A stretch of 64,000 nucleotides of DNA, from the NCBI GenBank assembly GCA_944325575.1, contig CALVAR010000004.1, forward strand, positions 42,632 through 106,631. Reading direction: 5' to 3'. Positions 1 to 9,457 of the stretch are shown piece by piece. Origin of the DNA: Candidatus Gastranaerophilales bacterium (GTDB lineage: Bacteria; Cyanobacteriota; Vampirovibrionia; Gastranaerophilales; Gastranaerophilaceae). The notes beneath the pieces were generated by a model. That model was not told the DNA's origin and searched no databases. It worked only from the letters and a program-made list of their open reading frames with translations. The translations under genes were made by a program, and so were the position numbers. Positions within the stretch are counted from its first letter, which is position 1, and each line of letters begins with the position of its first letter.

Positions 1-754
1 GAATTAAGTCATCATCCTTGAATGTTTCTCGGATTTGTTCCGCATATTGTGCTCTTGCTTGTTGTGCTCTTTGTTCATTGACTGTTGTATTTTGATTTAC
101 ATCAGTTAAAAATTGATTATATAAATTATCATAGTTAATTGACGAAGTTGATGCAGGTTGTGAAAGCAGGCTGTTAAGATCTATAGAAGACATCATAGAT
201 TGATTTTGCGAACTCATAAGAAACGGCATCATTGATGTAAGTGATGCGGTAAATCCCATTAAGCCGCCACTGATGCCTGACATCCATTTTAAACCAGAAT
301 CACAGTTGTTGTACTGCCAGGAATTGCTGCCTGCAGCTACTAAACCGGCTCCGATACCTGTTAAAGCTGGCATTGCAAAACCTAATACGGTTGCACATTT
401 TTCCCAGAAGCTTTTCTTTCGCGGCTGGCTGGCTGCCCATTGTGCAGCCTGACGTTCTTCCTGAAGTCTTGCCTGTTCTTCTTCTGCTTTTTGCTGGTAT
501 TCTTTAGTTTGTACAAATTTATCATATTGAGCCATTTCAGCATCGGTCATGCCTTCTGGATCAGCTTTCATAATACTGAATTTTATTTCGGCTCTGTCTT
601 CGGCGCTGAGCGGATTGGCTGATTGGTCGCCAAAAATAATTTTATCGGTGCTGTCATATCTGCCGTTGTTGTTTGTATCGGTAACGGTGTATGTTGCTCC
701 ATCTTTTATGACTGTCCAACCGGATTCAGTTTTTGTGATAGAAAAATCGCCCAT
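1..754 (-). CDS. Truncated hypothetical protein with EF-hand/dockerin-like calcium loop
   Basis: The minus-strand frame is open from an ATG at 752-754 to the window edge (251 codons, no stop reached), so the C-terminus is missing. A GAGG ribosome-binding site lies about 5 bases upstream of the ATG. Near residues 25-35 the protein has DTNNNGRYDSTD, which fits the start of a dockerin/EF-hand calcium loop (DxNxNGxxD). A charged, Gln/Glu/Ala-rich stretch follows (about residues 75-110, likely helical), then a Gly/Ala-rich hydrophobic region (about 125-180), then a Ser/Gln/Asn-rich tail. No signal peptide is visible. The layout (Gln/Ala-rich part plus Gly/Ala hydrophobic part) resembles the large protein at 19503-21365. 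The function is unknown; calcium binding is inferred from the motif only. Confidence 0.75.
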   Translation of the reverse strand, partial: MGDFSITKTESGWTVIKDGATYTVTDTNNNGRYDSTDKIIFGDQSANPLSAEDRAEIKFSIMKADPEGMTDAEMAQYDKFVQTKEYQQKAEEEQARLQEERQAAQWAASQPRKKSFWEKCATVLGFAMPALTGIGAGLVAAGSNSWQYNNCDSGLKWMSGISGGLMGFTASLTSMMPFLMSSQNQSMMSSIDLNSLLSQPASTSSINYDNLYNQFLTDVNQNTTVNEQRAQQARAQYAEQIRETFKDDDLI

Positions 755-866
755 GCAATCCTCAATTATTTTTTTTTACTCTCTTACATATATAAAGTAT
801 ATACTTATTAAATAATTGCATGATTTGAGGCATTTTGTTAACTTTTGTTAACAAAAATAATTTAAA

Positions 867-2552
867 TTATGCAGCGGGGAGTTTGAGAATTACGCTAAAA
901 GTGTTATCTTTTGTGGATTTTAGCTCTATTGATCCATTCATTGCAAGGATTAAGCCTTTTACAATAAATAAGCCGAGTCCTGTTCCTCTTGTGGTTCTTG
1001 TTGTTTTATCATCTATTCTTGTGAATTTGCCAAAAAGCTTTTGCAGTTGTTCCGGAGGAATATAGTCATATGCATTAGTTATTTTTATTAGTGCATAGTG
1101 TTTTTCTTTTGTTATATCTATTGTTATTTTGGTATCTTCGTAAGAATATTTATAAGCGTTTTCTATTAAGTTTATAAATACCTGCTCAAGTCGGTCAGTA
1201 TCTGCTATAACATCTTGTATTGCTTCGTCATTGTTTATTACAATTTCTCTTTGTGCTTTATGTTTTGTTGAGAGTATTGCGTCGTTTAGAGAGTCCATAA
1301 GATTTATTTCCTGAAGGTTGAGGTTTAATTTTGCACCCTCAATGTCAGGTATAACCAGCAAATCTTCTACCATTCGGCTTAGACGTTCGGATTGGTTTTT
1401 TATTATTTTTAATGATTTTTGAATAGTTTCTTCATCAAGCTCTATATCTTGTCTTAAGAGTCTTGAGGTATAGCCTTTTATACTTGTAAGCGGTGTTCTG
1501 AATTCGTGGCTTACTGTGTCTATCAGGTTTGAGCGGAATTCATCCAGTTTTTTTAATTCTTTATTGGTATGTTTTAATTTTTTATATGTATTGTTGATTT
1601 CATCTGCCATTTTGTTAAATTCTTCCGCAAGAAAGACTGTTTCATGCGGTGTAAATACACTGGTTAAAAGTCTTACTTTTCTTTTGTAGTTACCTTTAGA
1701 CAAGGCTATAATACCTTTGAAAAGCTGTCTTATATTTATATAAAGGTAGTATGTATATATTCCCACGGCAAAAATTATAAAAAATGCCGAAATACACAAT
1801 GCAAGCAGAATTTTAAAGCGTGCTGTATTTATTGTTGTTTTAGTAATATGGTGTGTTGTATTTACTATTATTGTAGTTTCCGGATCAACAAGTTTGAAAT
1901 ATGCCAGAGGCTGGTTTTTTACTTTTCCGAATATTACCGGTTTATCAAATTCCGGCTTTTTAGGCAGTGCATATGTTACTCTCTTAAAATCATTTTCATT
2001 GTAATTGTGTGCTGCAACAAGTTTGTTCTCTTTATTTAATATATATATTTGTCTGTCATCTTTTCTGTAGATATTAAAGACCTGCTCTTCAAATACTTTT
2101 ATATCAATTTTTGCAATAACTGCATAATTTTCATCTATTTTTTTCAGTATTTCTATATTTTTATTCTGTTTATTGTAGAAGGTATAATCATTCCATTCTT
2201 TATATTCCGTTTTATCTTGCCTATTAATAATATATAGCTCAGAAATTATATTGGAGGTTTTTAGTATATCTTTCAGATAAACATCTCTGCCGAATTCTGT
2301 TGGTATGTTTCTTAGGGCCAGAACAATTTGATTTATTTCATCTTCGCCGGACTCTGTAAATGTTTCGATATTTGATGCTATTGATTCTGCTATACTTAAT
2401 GCAGAATATCTCAGCTCATTTCTTACAGCATGCTGGTTGATATTGTTTACAATAAAAGCAGATACTGTTGTCGGCACAATAACTGCCAGCAGCAGAACAA
2501 GAATTATCTGCTCTACTATTTTCAGACGTTTAAATTTAATAGGATTTTTCAT
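867..2552 (-). CDS. Membrane sensor histidine kinase
   Basis: Sensor kinase of a two-component system (561 aa). A transmembrane helix at about residues 15-36 is followed by an extracytoplasmic sensing region of about 210 residues. A second helix lies at about 248-272, then a HAMP linker with a coiled-coil stretch. The catalytic core has an intact H-box (SHEFRTPL, phosphoacceptor His near residue 340), an N-box (FINLIENAYKYS) and a G-box (GTGLGLFIVKG), so it should be an active kinase. The extracytoplasmic domain has no recognised motif, so the signal is unknown. Its ATG overlaps the stop of the upstream response regulator gene (ATGA, 2549-2552), so the two are translated from one transcript and surely work as a pair. 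Confidence 0.95.
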   Translation of the reverse strand: MKNPIKFKRLKIVEQIILVLLLAVIVPTTVSAFIVNNINQHAVRNELRYSALSIAESIASNIETFTESGEDEINQIVLALRNIPTEFGRDVYLKDILKTSNIISELYIINRQDKTEYKEWNDYTFYNKQNKNIEILKKIDENYAVIAKIDIKVFEEQVFNIYRKDDRQIYILNKENKLVAAHNYNENDFKRVTYALPKKPEFDKPVIFGKVKNQPLAYFKLVDPETTIIVNTTHHITKTTINTARFKILLALCISAFFIIFAVGIYTYYLYINIRQLFKGIIALSKGNYKRKVRLLTSVFTPHETVFLAEEFNKMADEINNTYKKLKHTNKELKKLDEFRSNLIDTVSHEFRTPLTSIKGYTSRLLRQDIELDEETIQKSLKIIKNQSERLSRMVEDLLVIPDIEGAKLNLNLQEINLMDSLNDAILSTKHKAQREIVINNDEAIQDVIADTDRLEQVFINLIENAYKYSYEDTKITIDITKEKHYALIKITNAYDYIPPEQLQKLFGKFTRIDDKTTRTTRGTGLGLFIVKGLILAMNGSIELKSTKDNTFSVILKLPAA

Positions 2553-3271
2553 TCTTCTGTTCCGTTTTCCGGTATGGGTGTTAATTTATAACCGACATTT
2601 GTTACGGTATGCAGGTATTTTGGATTTTTTGTATCCTTTTCTATTTTTTGTCTTAGACCGCCTACGTGCACTCTTACCATTCTTACATCTTCATCAGAAT
2701 CATAACCCCACACTTCATCGAGCAATACCGCAAGAGATACAGAGTCGTTAAAATGCTGCATAAGGCAGTATAGTATTTCAAATTCTGTTGGGGTTAATTT
2801 TATCTTTTTCCCTTCAATAGCAGTTTCCAGTGATTCCGGGAAAAGTTCTATATCTCCCATTTTTAATATTTCCTGTTTAAAAGACTGGTCCTTATTTGAG
2901 TTGTCGGTATTTCTTCTTAAAAGTGCTTTTACTCTTAACAAAACTTCCTGTATATCAAAGGGTTTTACAAGATAATCATCCGCACCGCAGTCAAAGCCCT
3001 GTGTCTTATCACCAATCGTTCCTTTTGCTGTCAGCAGTAATACGGGAATATCCGGCTTTGCCTTTCTGAAGTTTTTGCATACATCAAATCCGTTCATTTT
3101 AGGCATCATTACATCAAGCAGTATAAGATCGTATGAATTTGTAACGGCTTTGTTCAATCCTTCCAACCCGTCACAGGCTGTATCTACGGAATATCCGCTA
3201 TGAGACAGGTCAAACTCCAAAAGCTCTCTTATTTCATCATCATCATCTACTACCAAAAGTCTTTTTGCCAT
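2549..3271 (-). CDS. OmpR/PhoB-family response regulator
   Basis: DNA-binding partner of the adjacent histidine kinase. The N-terminal receiver domain shows the acidic pocket (VVDDDDEI), the phosphoacceptor Asp in LILLDVMMPKMNG, and the conserved Thr/Lys positions (LLLTAKG, LVKPFD). The C-terminal winged helix has LTPTEFEILYCL and the recognition region VRVHVGGLRQKIE, ending at NVGYKLTP, as in OmpR/PhoB regulators. I chose the ATG at 3269-3271 (MAKRLLVVDD), which sits just behind AGGTGAG. An in-frame GTG at 3280 would add three residues but falls inside that ribosome-binding site. The gene is first in a two-gene operon and overlaps the kinase start by 4 bases. Target genes cannot be read from the window. 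Confidence 0.95.
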   Translation of the reverse strand: MAKRLLVVDDDDEIRELLEFDLSHSGYSVDTACDGLEGLNKAVTNSYDLILLDVMMPKMNGFDVCKNFRKAKPDIPVLLLTAKGTIGDKTQGFDCGADDYLVKPFDIQEVLLRVKALLRRNTDNSNKDQSFKQEILKMGDIELFPESLETAIEGKKIKLTPTEFEILYCLMQHFNDSVSLAVLLDEVWGYDSDEDVRMVRVHVGGLRQKIEKDTKNPKYLHTVTNVGYKLTPIPENGTEE

Positions 3272-3496
3272 ATATCTCACCTCTTTTAATGCTATTTTCT
3301 CACATTCTGTCTGTTGTTACAATAATTTGTAAATTTTCTGTTTAGTTGAGCATGTGAACTCTCCGAGTTGACCTCGCATATAGAAATGCTGTACAAAAGA
3401 GTGCGAGTTGTATATGTTAATAATTCGCTGACAGTTTTGTGTAGCGATAATAAATATTATCAATACATTATAAAATCATATATTGATCAAGAAATA

Positions 3497-6337
3497 TTAT
3501 TCTTTTTCAAGCATAGGTTTTAAATATTGACCTGTATATGATTCTTTGCATTTAATTATTTCCTCGGGCGTACCTTCGAAAATAACATTACCTCCAGCAT
3601 TTCCGCCTTCCGGTCCAAGGTCAATAATATGATCTGCAATTTTTATCAAATCCATATTATGTTCGATTATAAGTATAGTATTTCCTGCATCTGCAAGTTT
3701 GTTTATTATTTTAATAAGTTTGTCCAAATCGTACCAGTGAAGACCTACTGAAGGTTCATCCAACAGGTATAGCGTCTTGCCGGTAGCCTTTTTATTCAAT
3801 TCGGAAGCGAGTTTAATTCTCTGAGCTTCTCCTCCGGAGAGCGTAGTTGCACTCTGTCCGAGTTTTATATAGCCGAGACCCACATCATACAATGTTTTTA
3901 AACGACTTTTGATTTTGGGTATATTTTCAAAAAATACATACGCCTCTGCAACAGTCATATTCAAAACATCGGAGATTGTTGCACCTTTGTATTTAACCTC
4001 CAGCGTTTCTCTGTTATATCTCTGTCCTTTGCAGACATCACATTTTACATATACATCGGACAGAAAATTCATTTCTATCTTTAATAAACCGTCACCCTTA
4101 CAGGCTTCACATCTTCCTCCTTTTACATTAAAACTGAATCTGCCGGGCTTGTATCCTCTGACTTTGGATTCGTTAGTCATAGCATACAACTCTCTTATAT
4201 GAGAGAACACATCTGTATAAGTTGCCGGGTTGGATCTTGGTGTTCTGCCGATAGGCGACTGGTCAATATCAATGATTTTATCAATATGTTCAAATCCGAG
4301 TATCTCATCAACCCCTTGCGGCTTTGGTTTATTGCCTCTAAGCTTGTGGATTGCATATTCGTGTATTAAATCTTGCATCAATGTTGATTTACCGGAGCCT
4401 GATACACCCGTCAGTGCAACAATTTTTCCGAGAGGAATATCAAGATTTATATTCTTCAGGTTATTTAAATGTGCATTTCGGACTTTTAAAAATTCGCCGT
4501 TTCCTTCTCTTCTTTTTGAAGGTACGGGTATTTTTTTTGCACCGCTTAAATACTGACCTGTTATTGATTCTTTTACCTGTTTGATTTCATCAAGCGTGCC
4601 TTTTGCAACAATTTTTCCGCCGTGTACACCTGCTCTCGGGCCGATATCTACTATGTAGTCGGCATTTTTCATTGTATCTTCATCGTGTTCTACGACAATA
4701 AGAGTATTGCCCAGATTTCTTAAACGCAAAAGAGTCTTTATAAGCATATCATTGTCACGTTGATGCAATCCTATAGAAGGTTCATCAAGCACATACAATA
4801 CACCGGTTAAACCGCTGCCTATCTGTGTAGCCAGTCTGATACGCTGCGCCTCGCCTCCTGAGAGTGTTAAAGATAAACGGCTCAGGTTTAGATAGCCCAA
4901 CCCTACATCCAAAAGAAATTTTAGACGTGCTCTTACTTCTTCCAGAATTTGTTTTGCTATTTTCATCTGATAATCTGATAACTCCAAAAACAAATCCGAA
5001 AAGAATTTAAAACTTTCCGTTACAGGCATTTCACAAACTTCATGAATGTTTTTACCGTTTATTGTTACGGCAAGGATATAAGGCTTCAGCCTTGCACCAT
5101 GGCAATCTTTACAGGGAGTGAGTTTCATATATTTTTGTATTTCTTCTCGCCAGTATTCACCGCCTGATTCATTGTACCTTTTTTCCAAAAACGGTATTAC
5201 ACCCCAGAATTTCATCTTATGGTTTTCGTATCTGTTTGTGCCAAAGTGTTTTATGCGGATGTTAATAATGTCGTTACCGCCGTATAAAATAAGCTTTTGC
5301 TCTTGTTCCGTGAGTTCTTCAAACGGCTTGTTTAAATCAAGTTTGTAATGCGCAGCAACAGAGTTCAATACATCATCGTAGTATGAAGTTGTTGTCTTGC
5401 TCCACGGATAAATAGCTCCCTGTTTGATAGATTTTTTTCTGTCCGGAATCACAAGATCCGGGTCTATAACAAAATCGTAACCGAGACCGGAACAGGTAGG
5501 ACAGGCACCGTACGGGCTGTTAAAACTAAAACTTCTCGGGGCAAGTTCTTCAAAACTTAAGCCGCATTTCGGGCAGGCAAGTTTCTCGGAAAAAATCAAC
5601 TCTTTGTCTCCGATTACATCTACAGTCATAAGACCGTTTGCTTTTTTCAAGGCAATCTGTGCACTGTCAGCAATTCTGGATTTTGCACTTTCTTTTACAA
5701 CAATCCTGTCAACAACAACGTCTATATCGTGTTTTTTTGTCTTTTCCAGTTTTATTGTGTCTATATCATCTTCATCAAGGTTATATATATTACCGTCAAC
5801 CTTAATTCTTATAAAGCCTTCCTGTTTTAGTTCATTTAAAAGAGAAATATACTCACCTTTTTTCCCTCTTACAACAGGTGCTATAATCTGGATTTTTGTT
5901 CCCTCAGGGAGTTTTAAAATTTTGTCCACAATTTCGTCAATGGACTGAGGCTTTATCTCATCTCCGCATTGAGGACAGTGCGGAGTTCCTATGCGTGCAA
6001 ATAAAAGTCTTAAGTAGTCATATATCTCAGTGACTGTTCCGACAGTAGAACGTGGATTGTTAGAAGTGGATTTTTGGTCAATAGAAATCGCAGGTGACAG
6101 CCCTTCTATGTATTCAACATCTGGCTTGTCCATTTGCCCCAAAAATTGTCTTGCATAGGTAGACAGACTCTCTACATATCGTCTTTGACCTTCTGCAAAA
6201 ATAGTATCAAACGCAAGGGAACTTTTGCCGGAACCTGATACACCCGTGAATACAATCAGTTCATTTTTGGGTAATACTAAATCTACGTTTCGTAAATTGT
6301 GCTGATTTGCACCTTTTATAATAATTTTATCATTCAT
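3497..6337 (-). CDS. uvrA: UvrA, excinuclease ABC subunit A
   Basis: Damage-recognition ATPase of nucleotide excision repair; it loads UvrB on lesions in the cytoplasm. At 946 residues it has the usual full length. Two ABC modules are visible: Walker A GVSGSGKSS near residue 35 and GVSGSGKST near residue 640, each with an LSGGEAQRI signature and a DEPS Walker B end. Zinc-binding cysteine pairs are present in the first half (CPQCG; CPKC...CPTC) and in the second half (CEAC...CDVC). It starts with ATG at 6337 (MNDKIIIKGANQHNLRN), the typical UvrA N-terminus. uvrB and uvrC are not in the window. It is separated from the upstream small gene by a strong hairpin, so it is probably transcribed on its own. 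Confidence 0.98.
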   Translation of the reverse strand: MNDKIIIKGANQHNLRNVDLVLPKNELIVFTGVSGSGKSSLAFDTIFAEGQRRYVESLSTYARQFLGQMDKPDVEYIEGLSPAISIDQKSTSNNPRSTVGTVTEIYDYLRLLFARIGTPHCPQCGDEIKPQSIDEIVDKILKLPEGTKIQIIAPVVRGKKGEYISLLNELKQEGFIRIKVDGNIYNLDEDDIDTIKLEKTKKHDIDVVVDRIVVKESAKSRIADSAQIALKKANGLMTVDVIGDKELIFSEKLACPKCGLSFEELAPRSFSFNSPYGACPTCSGLGYDFVIDPDLVIPDRKKSIKQGAIYPWSKTTTSYYDDVLNSVAAHYKLDLNKPFEELTEQEQKLILYGGNDIINIRIKHFGTNRYENHKMKFWGVIPFLEKRYNESGGEYWREEIQKYMKLTPCKDCHGARLKPYILAVTINGKNIHEVCEMPVTESFKFFSDLFLELSDYQMKIAKQILEEVRARLKFLLDVGLGYLNLSRLSLTLSGGEAQRIRLATQIGSGLTGVLYVLDEPSIGLHQRDNDMLIKTLLRLRNLGNTLIVVEHDEDTMKNADYIVDIGPRAGVHGGKIVAKGTLDEIKQVKESITGQYLSGAKKIPVPSKRREGNGEFLKVRNAHLNNLKNINLDIPLGKIVALTGVSGSGKSTLMQDLIHEYAIHKLRGNKPKPQGVDEILGFEHIDKIIDIDQSPIGRTPRSNPATYTDVFSHIRELYAMTNESKVRGYKPGRFSFNVKGGRCEACKGDGLLKIEMNFLSDVYVKCDVCKGQRYNRETLEVKYKGATISDVLNMTVAEAYVFFENIPKIKSRLKTLYDVGLGYIKLGQSATTLSGGEAQRIKLASELNKKATGKTLYLLDEPSVGLHWYDLDKLIKIINKLADAGNTILIIEHNMDLIKIADHIIDLGPEGGNAGGNVIFEGTPEEIIKCKESYTGQYLKPMLEKE

Positions 6338-6363
6338 AACAAAATAACTAATCCGGTTTATAT

Positions 6364-6407
6364 GTGTAAAATAATATCCCTGTATAATTACAAGGATATT
6401 ATTTCAC
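6364..6407 (-). terminator. Long hairpin between the small gene and uvrA
   Basis: The arms AAATAATATCC and GGATATTATTT (11 bp) pair perfectly around a 14-base loop that can itself pair (TGTA/TACA). It lies just after the stop of the 6432-6803 minus-strand gene and before the uvrA start. It probably ends transcription of the small gene or insulates uvrA. It is AT-rich, without a clean T-tract on the minus strand, so termination is inferred. Confidence 0.5.
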
Positions 6408-6431
6408 AATATTTAAAGTTATTCAAATTAA

Positions 6432-6803
6432 TCAATATTTCCTGTGTAATTTTTCAAATGTTCTTAATATGTAATTATAAGGAGAATTATTCTCTATAAT
6501 TTGTCCATCCTTAATATATGGTATAGTAATAGTATTGATTATTGCACTGGCTCTGTCTGGCTGATTTATCAAATATTTTTCCGTAACAGTATAAACTTCT
6601 ACAGCAGGATTATATTTTGTCGTATGTACATCATCTATTGTTATTTCAATAACATCTTTATCCGTACCGATTCTGGAACCAAGTTTTTCAAAGTAATCAG
6701 CATCTTCAGGACTTAGCAATTCCTCAGGTGCCGTGATTTTTGTATGTGCTTTAAAATTTGTTTTTAGGGGTGATGAAAAAATACCCATTCCTTGTATCTT
6801 CAT
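6432..6803 (-). CDS. Small hypothetical protein
   Basis: Protein of 123 aa that I do not recognise. The N-terminus (MKIQGMGIFSSPLKTNFKAH) is short, basic and followed by a hydrophilic domain rich in Asp, Glu, Thr and Ile, with no signal peptide and no membrane helix. TNFKA near residue 17 resembles the F-K-G-type N-terminal motif also seen at 56070 and 60257. It starts at ATG 6803 with a possible AGGAG-like site (AGGAGAAATCT) upstream. It stands alone: uvrA lies downstream beyond a hairpin, and panD is divergent. It is probably a lineage-specific protein. Confidence 0.7.
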   Translation of the reverse strand: MKIQGMGIFSSPLKTNFKAHTKITAPEELLSPEDADYFEKLGSRIGTDKDVIEITIDDVHTTKYNPAVEVYTVTEKYLINQPDRASAIINTITIPYIKDGQIIENNSPYNYILRTFEKLHRKY

Positions 6804-6946
6804 AGATTTCTCCTAATGCAGTAATATATACATATTTTTGCAGAATGTATTATAAAAATAAAGCCTATCTTTAACAAATTTAACATCTTTATAAAAATTT
6901 TATACCACTGTCAAAATTTTTTGATAGAATAACAGGAGAGGAAGCT

Positions 6947-7303
6947 ATGCAAATAGAATTTTTATACTCAAAAATACACAGGGCAACGGTTACGGATGCA
7001 AACCTCGAATATGTGGGTTCAATCACTATCGATGAAGAATTGATGGAAGCGGCGAATCTGCTCGAAGGGATGAAAGTTGATATTCTTGATGTCAACAATG
7101 GTGAACGTTTCCAGACCTATGTCATAAAAGGCAAAAGAGGAAACAGAGATATATGTCTCAACGGTGCTGCTGCCAGAAAAGTAGCAAAGGGCGATAAAGT
7201 TATCATTGTTTCTTATGCGATGATGACTCTTGAAGAAAAAGCCCAGTTCAAGCCTTCCGTTGTTATAGTTGATGATAAAAATAATATTGTTAAGAAAATT
7301 TGA
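6947..7303 (+). CDS. panD: PanD, aspartate 1-decarboxylase
   Basis: Converts L-aspartate to beta-alanine for pantothenate and coenzyme A synthesis. At 118 aa it is the normal size for this pyruvoyl enzyme. The self-cleavage site Gly24-Ser25 is visible in EYVGSITI, and Ser25 becomes the pyruvoyl group. Other conserved parts are [10 protein letters not shown] near the N-terminus and [12 protein letters not shown] near residue 85. The start ATG is preceded by GGAGAGG at good spacing. A TAGAAT -10-like box lies at 6925-6930, though no good -35 box goes with it. The gene is followed by a strong terminator-like hairpin. Confidence 0.97.
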   Translation: MQIEFLYSKIHRATVTDANLEYVGSITIDEELMEAANLLEGMKVDILDVNNGERFQTYVIKGKRGNRDICLNGAAARKVAKGDKVIIVSYAMMTLEEKAQFKPSVVIVDDKNNIVKKI

Positions 7304-7314
7304 AATTAAAAGAT

Positions 7315-7345
7315 AAAACCGGCAAAAAATTTTTTGTCCGGTTTT
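7315..7345 (+). terminator. Hairpin after panD
   Basis: AAAACCGG and CCGGTTTT flank CAAAAAATTTTTTG, forming a nearly perfect stem immediately after the panD stop, with T residues on both sides. It could serve as an intrinsic terminator for panD. Confidence 0.7.
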
Positions 7346-7377
7346 AAATTTACTAAAACAAAAAAGGAATTCAAAAC

Positions 7378-8256
7378 GTGCAAAATACAATAACACAGGA
7401 ATTCATTACAAAACCAGAACAAAGGTTACAGAAAACCCCTGATAAAATCCTTCTCCGTTATATAGAACAAAGACTGAATAAAATTTTCTTTGATGAGGTT
7501 AACTCACAAAATTCAATATTCAAAAAAGTAAGCAATAATGCAATATACAAAATGGCTTTATTTATATCCGGAAATATAAAAAGAGCCTGTTCTATAGGCA
7601 TAGCCGGTGAAACAGCCAGCGGAAAGTCTACTATTGCATACGATATTATTGATACAATTCAGGCATTTGCGGATGAATACTGTTTTGAAAATGTTATTAC
7701 AAGAATCAATACTGACGATTACTATTATGACAGATCCGATATGGTAAAAAAGGCAGGAAGTTTTGCGGAATTTGCAAAACATTATGATCTTGATGTGCCG
7801 GAAGCGCTTGAACTTGAATTGATGAAAAAACATATAAAACAGCTGCTGTTTGGCGATACGGTATATCTTCCAAAATATGATATGTCAGGTACAGCAATAA
7901 GAAAGGACAATGTAACAAAAGCATTGCCGTCTAAAATTATAATATCAGAAGGGCTCTTTACCCTCACGGAAAAGGTTGTTGATGCATTTGATTTTAAAAT
8001 ATATGTAGATATTTCGCACAATGTTCAAAAAGAAAGATTCTACAAACGTGCTCAGGAACGAGATCTCGGCGATTCTGCTGATGAAGTTTATAATAATGCC
8101 TCTTCAAAAGCAAAAATTTATATTCATCCTACTGCAATGAAAGCGGATATAATATTGTCCGGCGAGGCTGACAGAGCTGCATACAAAAAGTTTATAAATA
8201 AACTTCTTGCACTTGTGGAAGATGTCCATTTCAAAAATTTTGCAATGCCGCATTAG
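7378..8256 (+). CDS. Uridine kinase/phosphoribulokinase-family P-loop kinase
   Basis: Cytoplasmic nucleoside/sugar kinase of the Udk/PRK family (292 aa). The P-loop GETASGKST is near residue 80, followed by the substrate region INTDDYYYDR and KYDMSGTAIRK. The sheet containing the second acidic motif is IIISEGLFTL, and a lid-type helix is RFYKRAQERD. The roughly 65-residue N-terminal extension is longer than in typical Udk. The start is GTG at 7378, placed behind AAGGAATTC; no nearby ATG fits. The substrate cannot be decided from sequence; uridine/cytidine is the default guess. It lies 10 bases upstream of nadD, so probably the same operon. Confidence 0.8.
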   Translation: MQNTITQEFITKPEQRLQKTPDKILLRYIEQRLNKIFFDEVNSQNSIFKKVSNNAIYKMALFISGNIKRACSIGIAGETASGKSTIAYDIIDTIQAFADEYCFENVITRINTDDYYYDRSDMVKKAGSFAEFAKHYDLDVPEALELELMKKHIKQLLFGDTVYLPKYDMSGTAIRKDNVTKALPSKIIISEGLFTLTEKVVDAFDFKIYVDISHNVQKERFYKRAQERDLGDSADEVYNNASSKAKIYIHPTAMKADIILSGEADRAAYKKFINKLLALVEDVHFKNFAMPH

Positions 8257-8266
8257 TGAGGTTTTT

Positions 8267-8866
8267 ATGAAATTATGCTTGTTTCAGGGAACATTTAATC
8301 CTATTCACAATGCGCATTTAAAAATCTGCGAGTATGCAAAAAAGAATTTTGATTTTGATAAAATTCTGTTGATTCCGGCTGCCAGACCTCCTCACAAAAG
8401 CTATGATGAGTCTTTTTCTCAGCACAGGCTCAATATGGCGGAAATAGCGGCGCAGGATATAGATTATATCGAAGTAAGCGACATAGAATACCAAAGAGAT
8501 GACCTGTCATATACGGTTCCGACAGTGGAAGAGATATATGAAAAATATCCTGTTGAAGGAATGATAAACTTTATTATAGGAACTGACGCATTTAAAAATA
8601 TCGAAAACTGGTATGAATCAGAAAAGCTTAAAAACCTTGTAGACTTTGTTCTTTTTGTCCGAGAAGATGAACAGGCCCTTAAAGAAGATGAAACATATTT
8701 GCAAAGGCTTAAAGAAAAAGGCTATAATTACAGAATGATGAAAATGCCTTTTGTTGACATATCATCAACACAGATTCGTACAAATATACACAACAGTGTG
8801 CCGATAAAAGCACTTGTACCTGACGGAGTAGCAAAATACATTGATAAATATGGTTTATACAAATAA
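8267..8866 (+). CDS. nadD: NadD, nicotinate-nucleotide adenylyltransferase
   Basis: Transfers AMP to nicotinate mononucleotide to make deamido-NAD in NAD synthesis. The nucleotidyltransferase motif GTFNPIHNAHLKI is at the N-terminus, with the second signature SSTQIR near the C-terminus; PARPPHK is also typical of NadD. About 199 aa, normal length. I start at ATG 8267 (MKLCLFQGTFNP), which has GTGAGG at correct spacing. The frame is open further upstream but would overlap the previous gene and lie in front of the conserved start. It overlaps yqeK by 17 bases, an arrangement common in bacteria. The pnuC gene at 55.3 kb points to the same cofactor. Confidence 0.95.
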   Translation: MKLCLFQGTFNPIHNAHLKICEYAKKNFDFDKILLIPAARPPHKSYDESFSQHRLNMAEIAAQDIDYIEVSDIEYQRDDLSYTVPTVEEIYEKYPVEGMINFIIGTDAFKNIENWYESEKLKNLVDFVLFVREDEQALKEDETYLQRLKEKGYNYRMMKMPFVDISSTQIRTNIHNSVPIKALVPDGVAKYIDKYGLYK

Positions 8867-9440
8867 AAGTATCGAAGAAATTGAAAGCTGGCTGAAAGAA
8901 AATCTTTGTGAAGAAAGATATCTCCATTCTTTAGGCGTTATGGAAGCGTCTGTTGAGCTTGCACAGATGTTTAATATGGATGTGGAAAAAGCAAAAATTA
9001 CAGGACTTTTGCACGATGCTGCAAAATGCTTTTCCAATGAAAAACTGCTGGAGATTATACATCAGCATATTCCGGAAGTCCACGATTGTGAACTTTTAAA
9101 CTACAAAACACTGCATGCACCCGTTAGTGCTTATCTTGCAAAGTCTCAATTCGGCATCGAAGACCAGGAAATACTTGATGCAATAAGATGGCATACGCTT
9201 GGCAGATGTAATATGAATGATTTTGAAAAAATCATATTTCTTGCGGATAAAATAGAAGCAAGAACTCGTGATAAAGAATTCCGACATCAATGCTTAGAAT
9301 TATTAAAAGAAGATAAAGGTCTGGATAAAGCACTTTTTAAATGTTTTGAAGCTACTATAAAAAGTCTCGTGGACAGGCGGCTGGCTATATGCCACATAAC
9401 AATTGATGTTTATAATGAACTGTTAGAAAAAATATTTTAA
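8850..9440 (+). CDS. yqeK: YqeK-like HD-domain hydrolase
   Basis: HD-domain protein of the YqeK family, which in other bacteria hydrolyses diadenosine tetraphosphate (196 aa). Metal ligands are visible: H in RYLHSLGVM, HD in LLHDAAKCF, and a later H in IRWHTLGR, with D in FLADKIEARTRD. The start is taken as ATG 8850; a TTG three codons upstream is possible. No clear ribosome-binding site is seen, which fits translational coupling to nadD (17-base overlap). The nadD-yqeK order is common; the usual next gene, rsfS, is absent here. Confidence 0.9.
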   Translation: MVYTNKSIEEIESWLKENLCEERYLHSLGVMEASVELAQMFNMDVEKAKITGLLHDAAKCFSNEKLLEIIHQHIPEVHDCELLNYKTLHAPVSAYLAKSQFGIEDQEILDAIRWHTLGRCNMNDFEKIIFLADKIEARTRDKEFRHQCLELLKEDKGLDKALFKCFEATIKSLVDRRLAICHITIDVYNELLEKIF

Positions 9441-9457
9441 TTTTGAAGGAAAATTGA

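Noticed and set aside
3340..3430. Decayed sixth copy of the dispersed element (GAGTTGACC...ATATAGAAA)
   Set aside because: Only a few short words match the right end; no left end, stems or internal modules are present.
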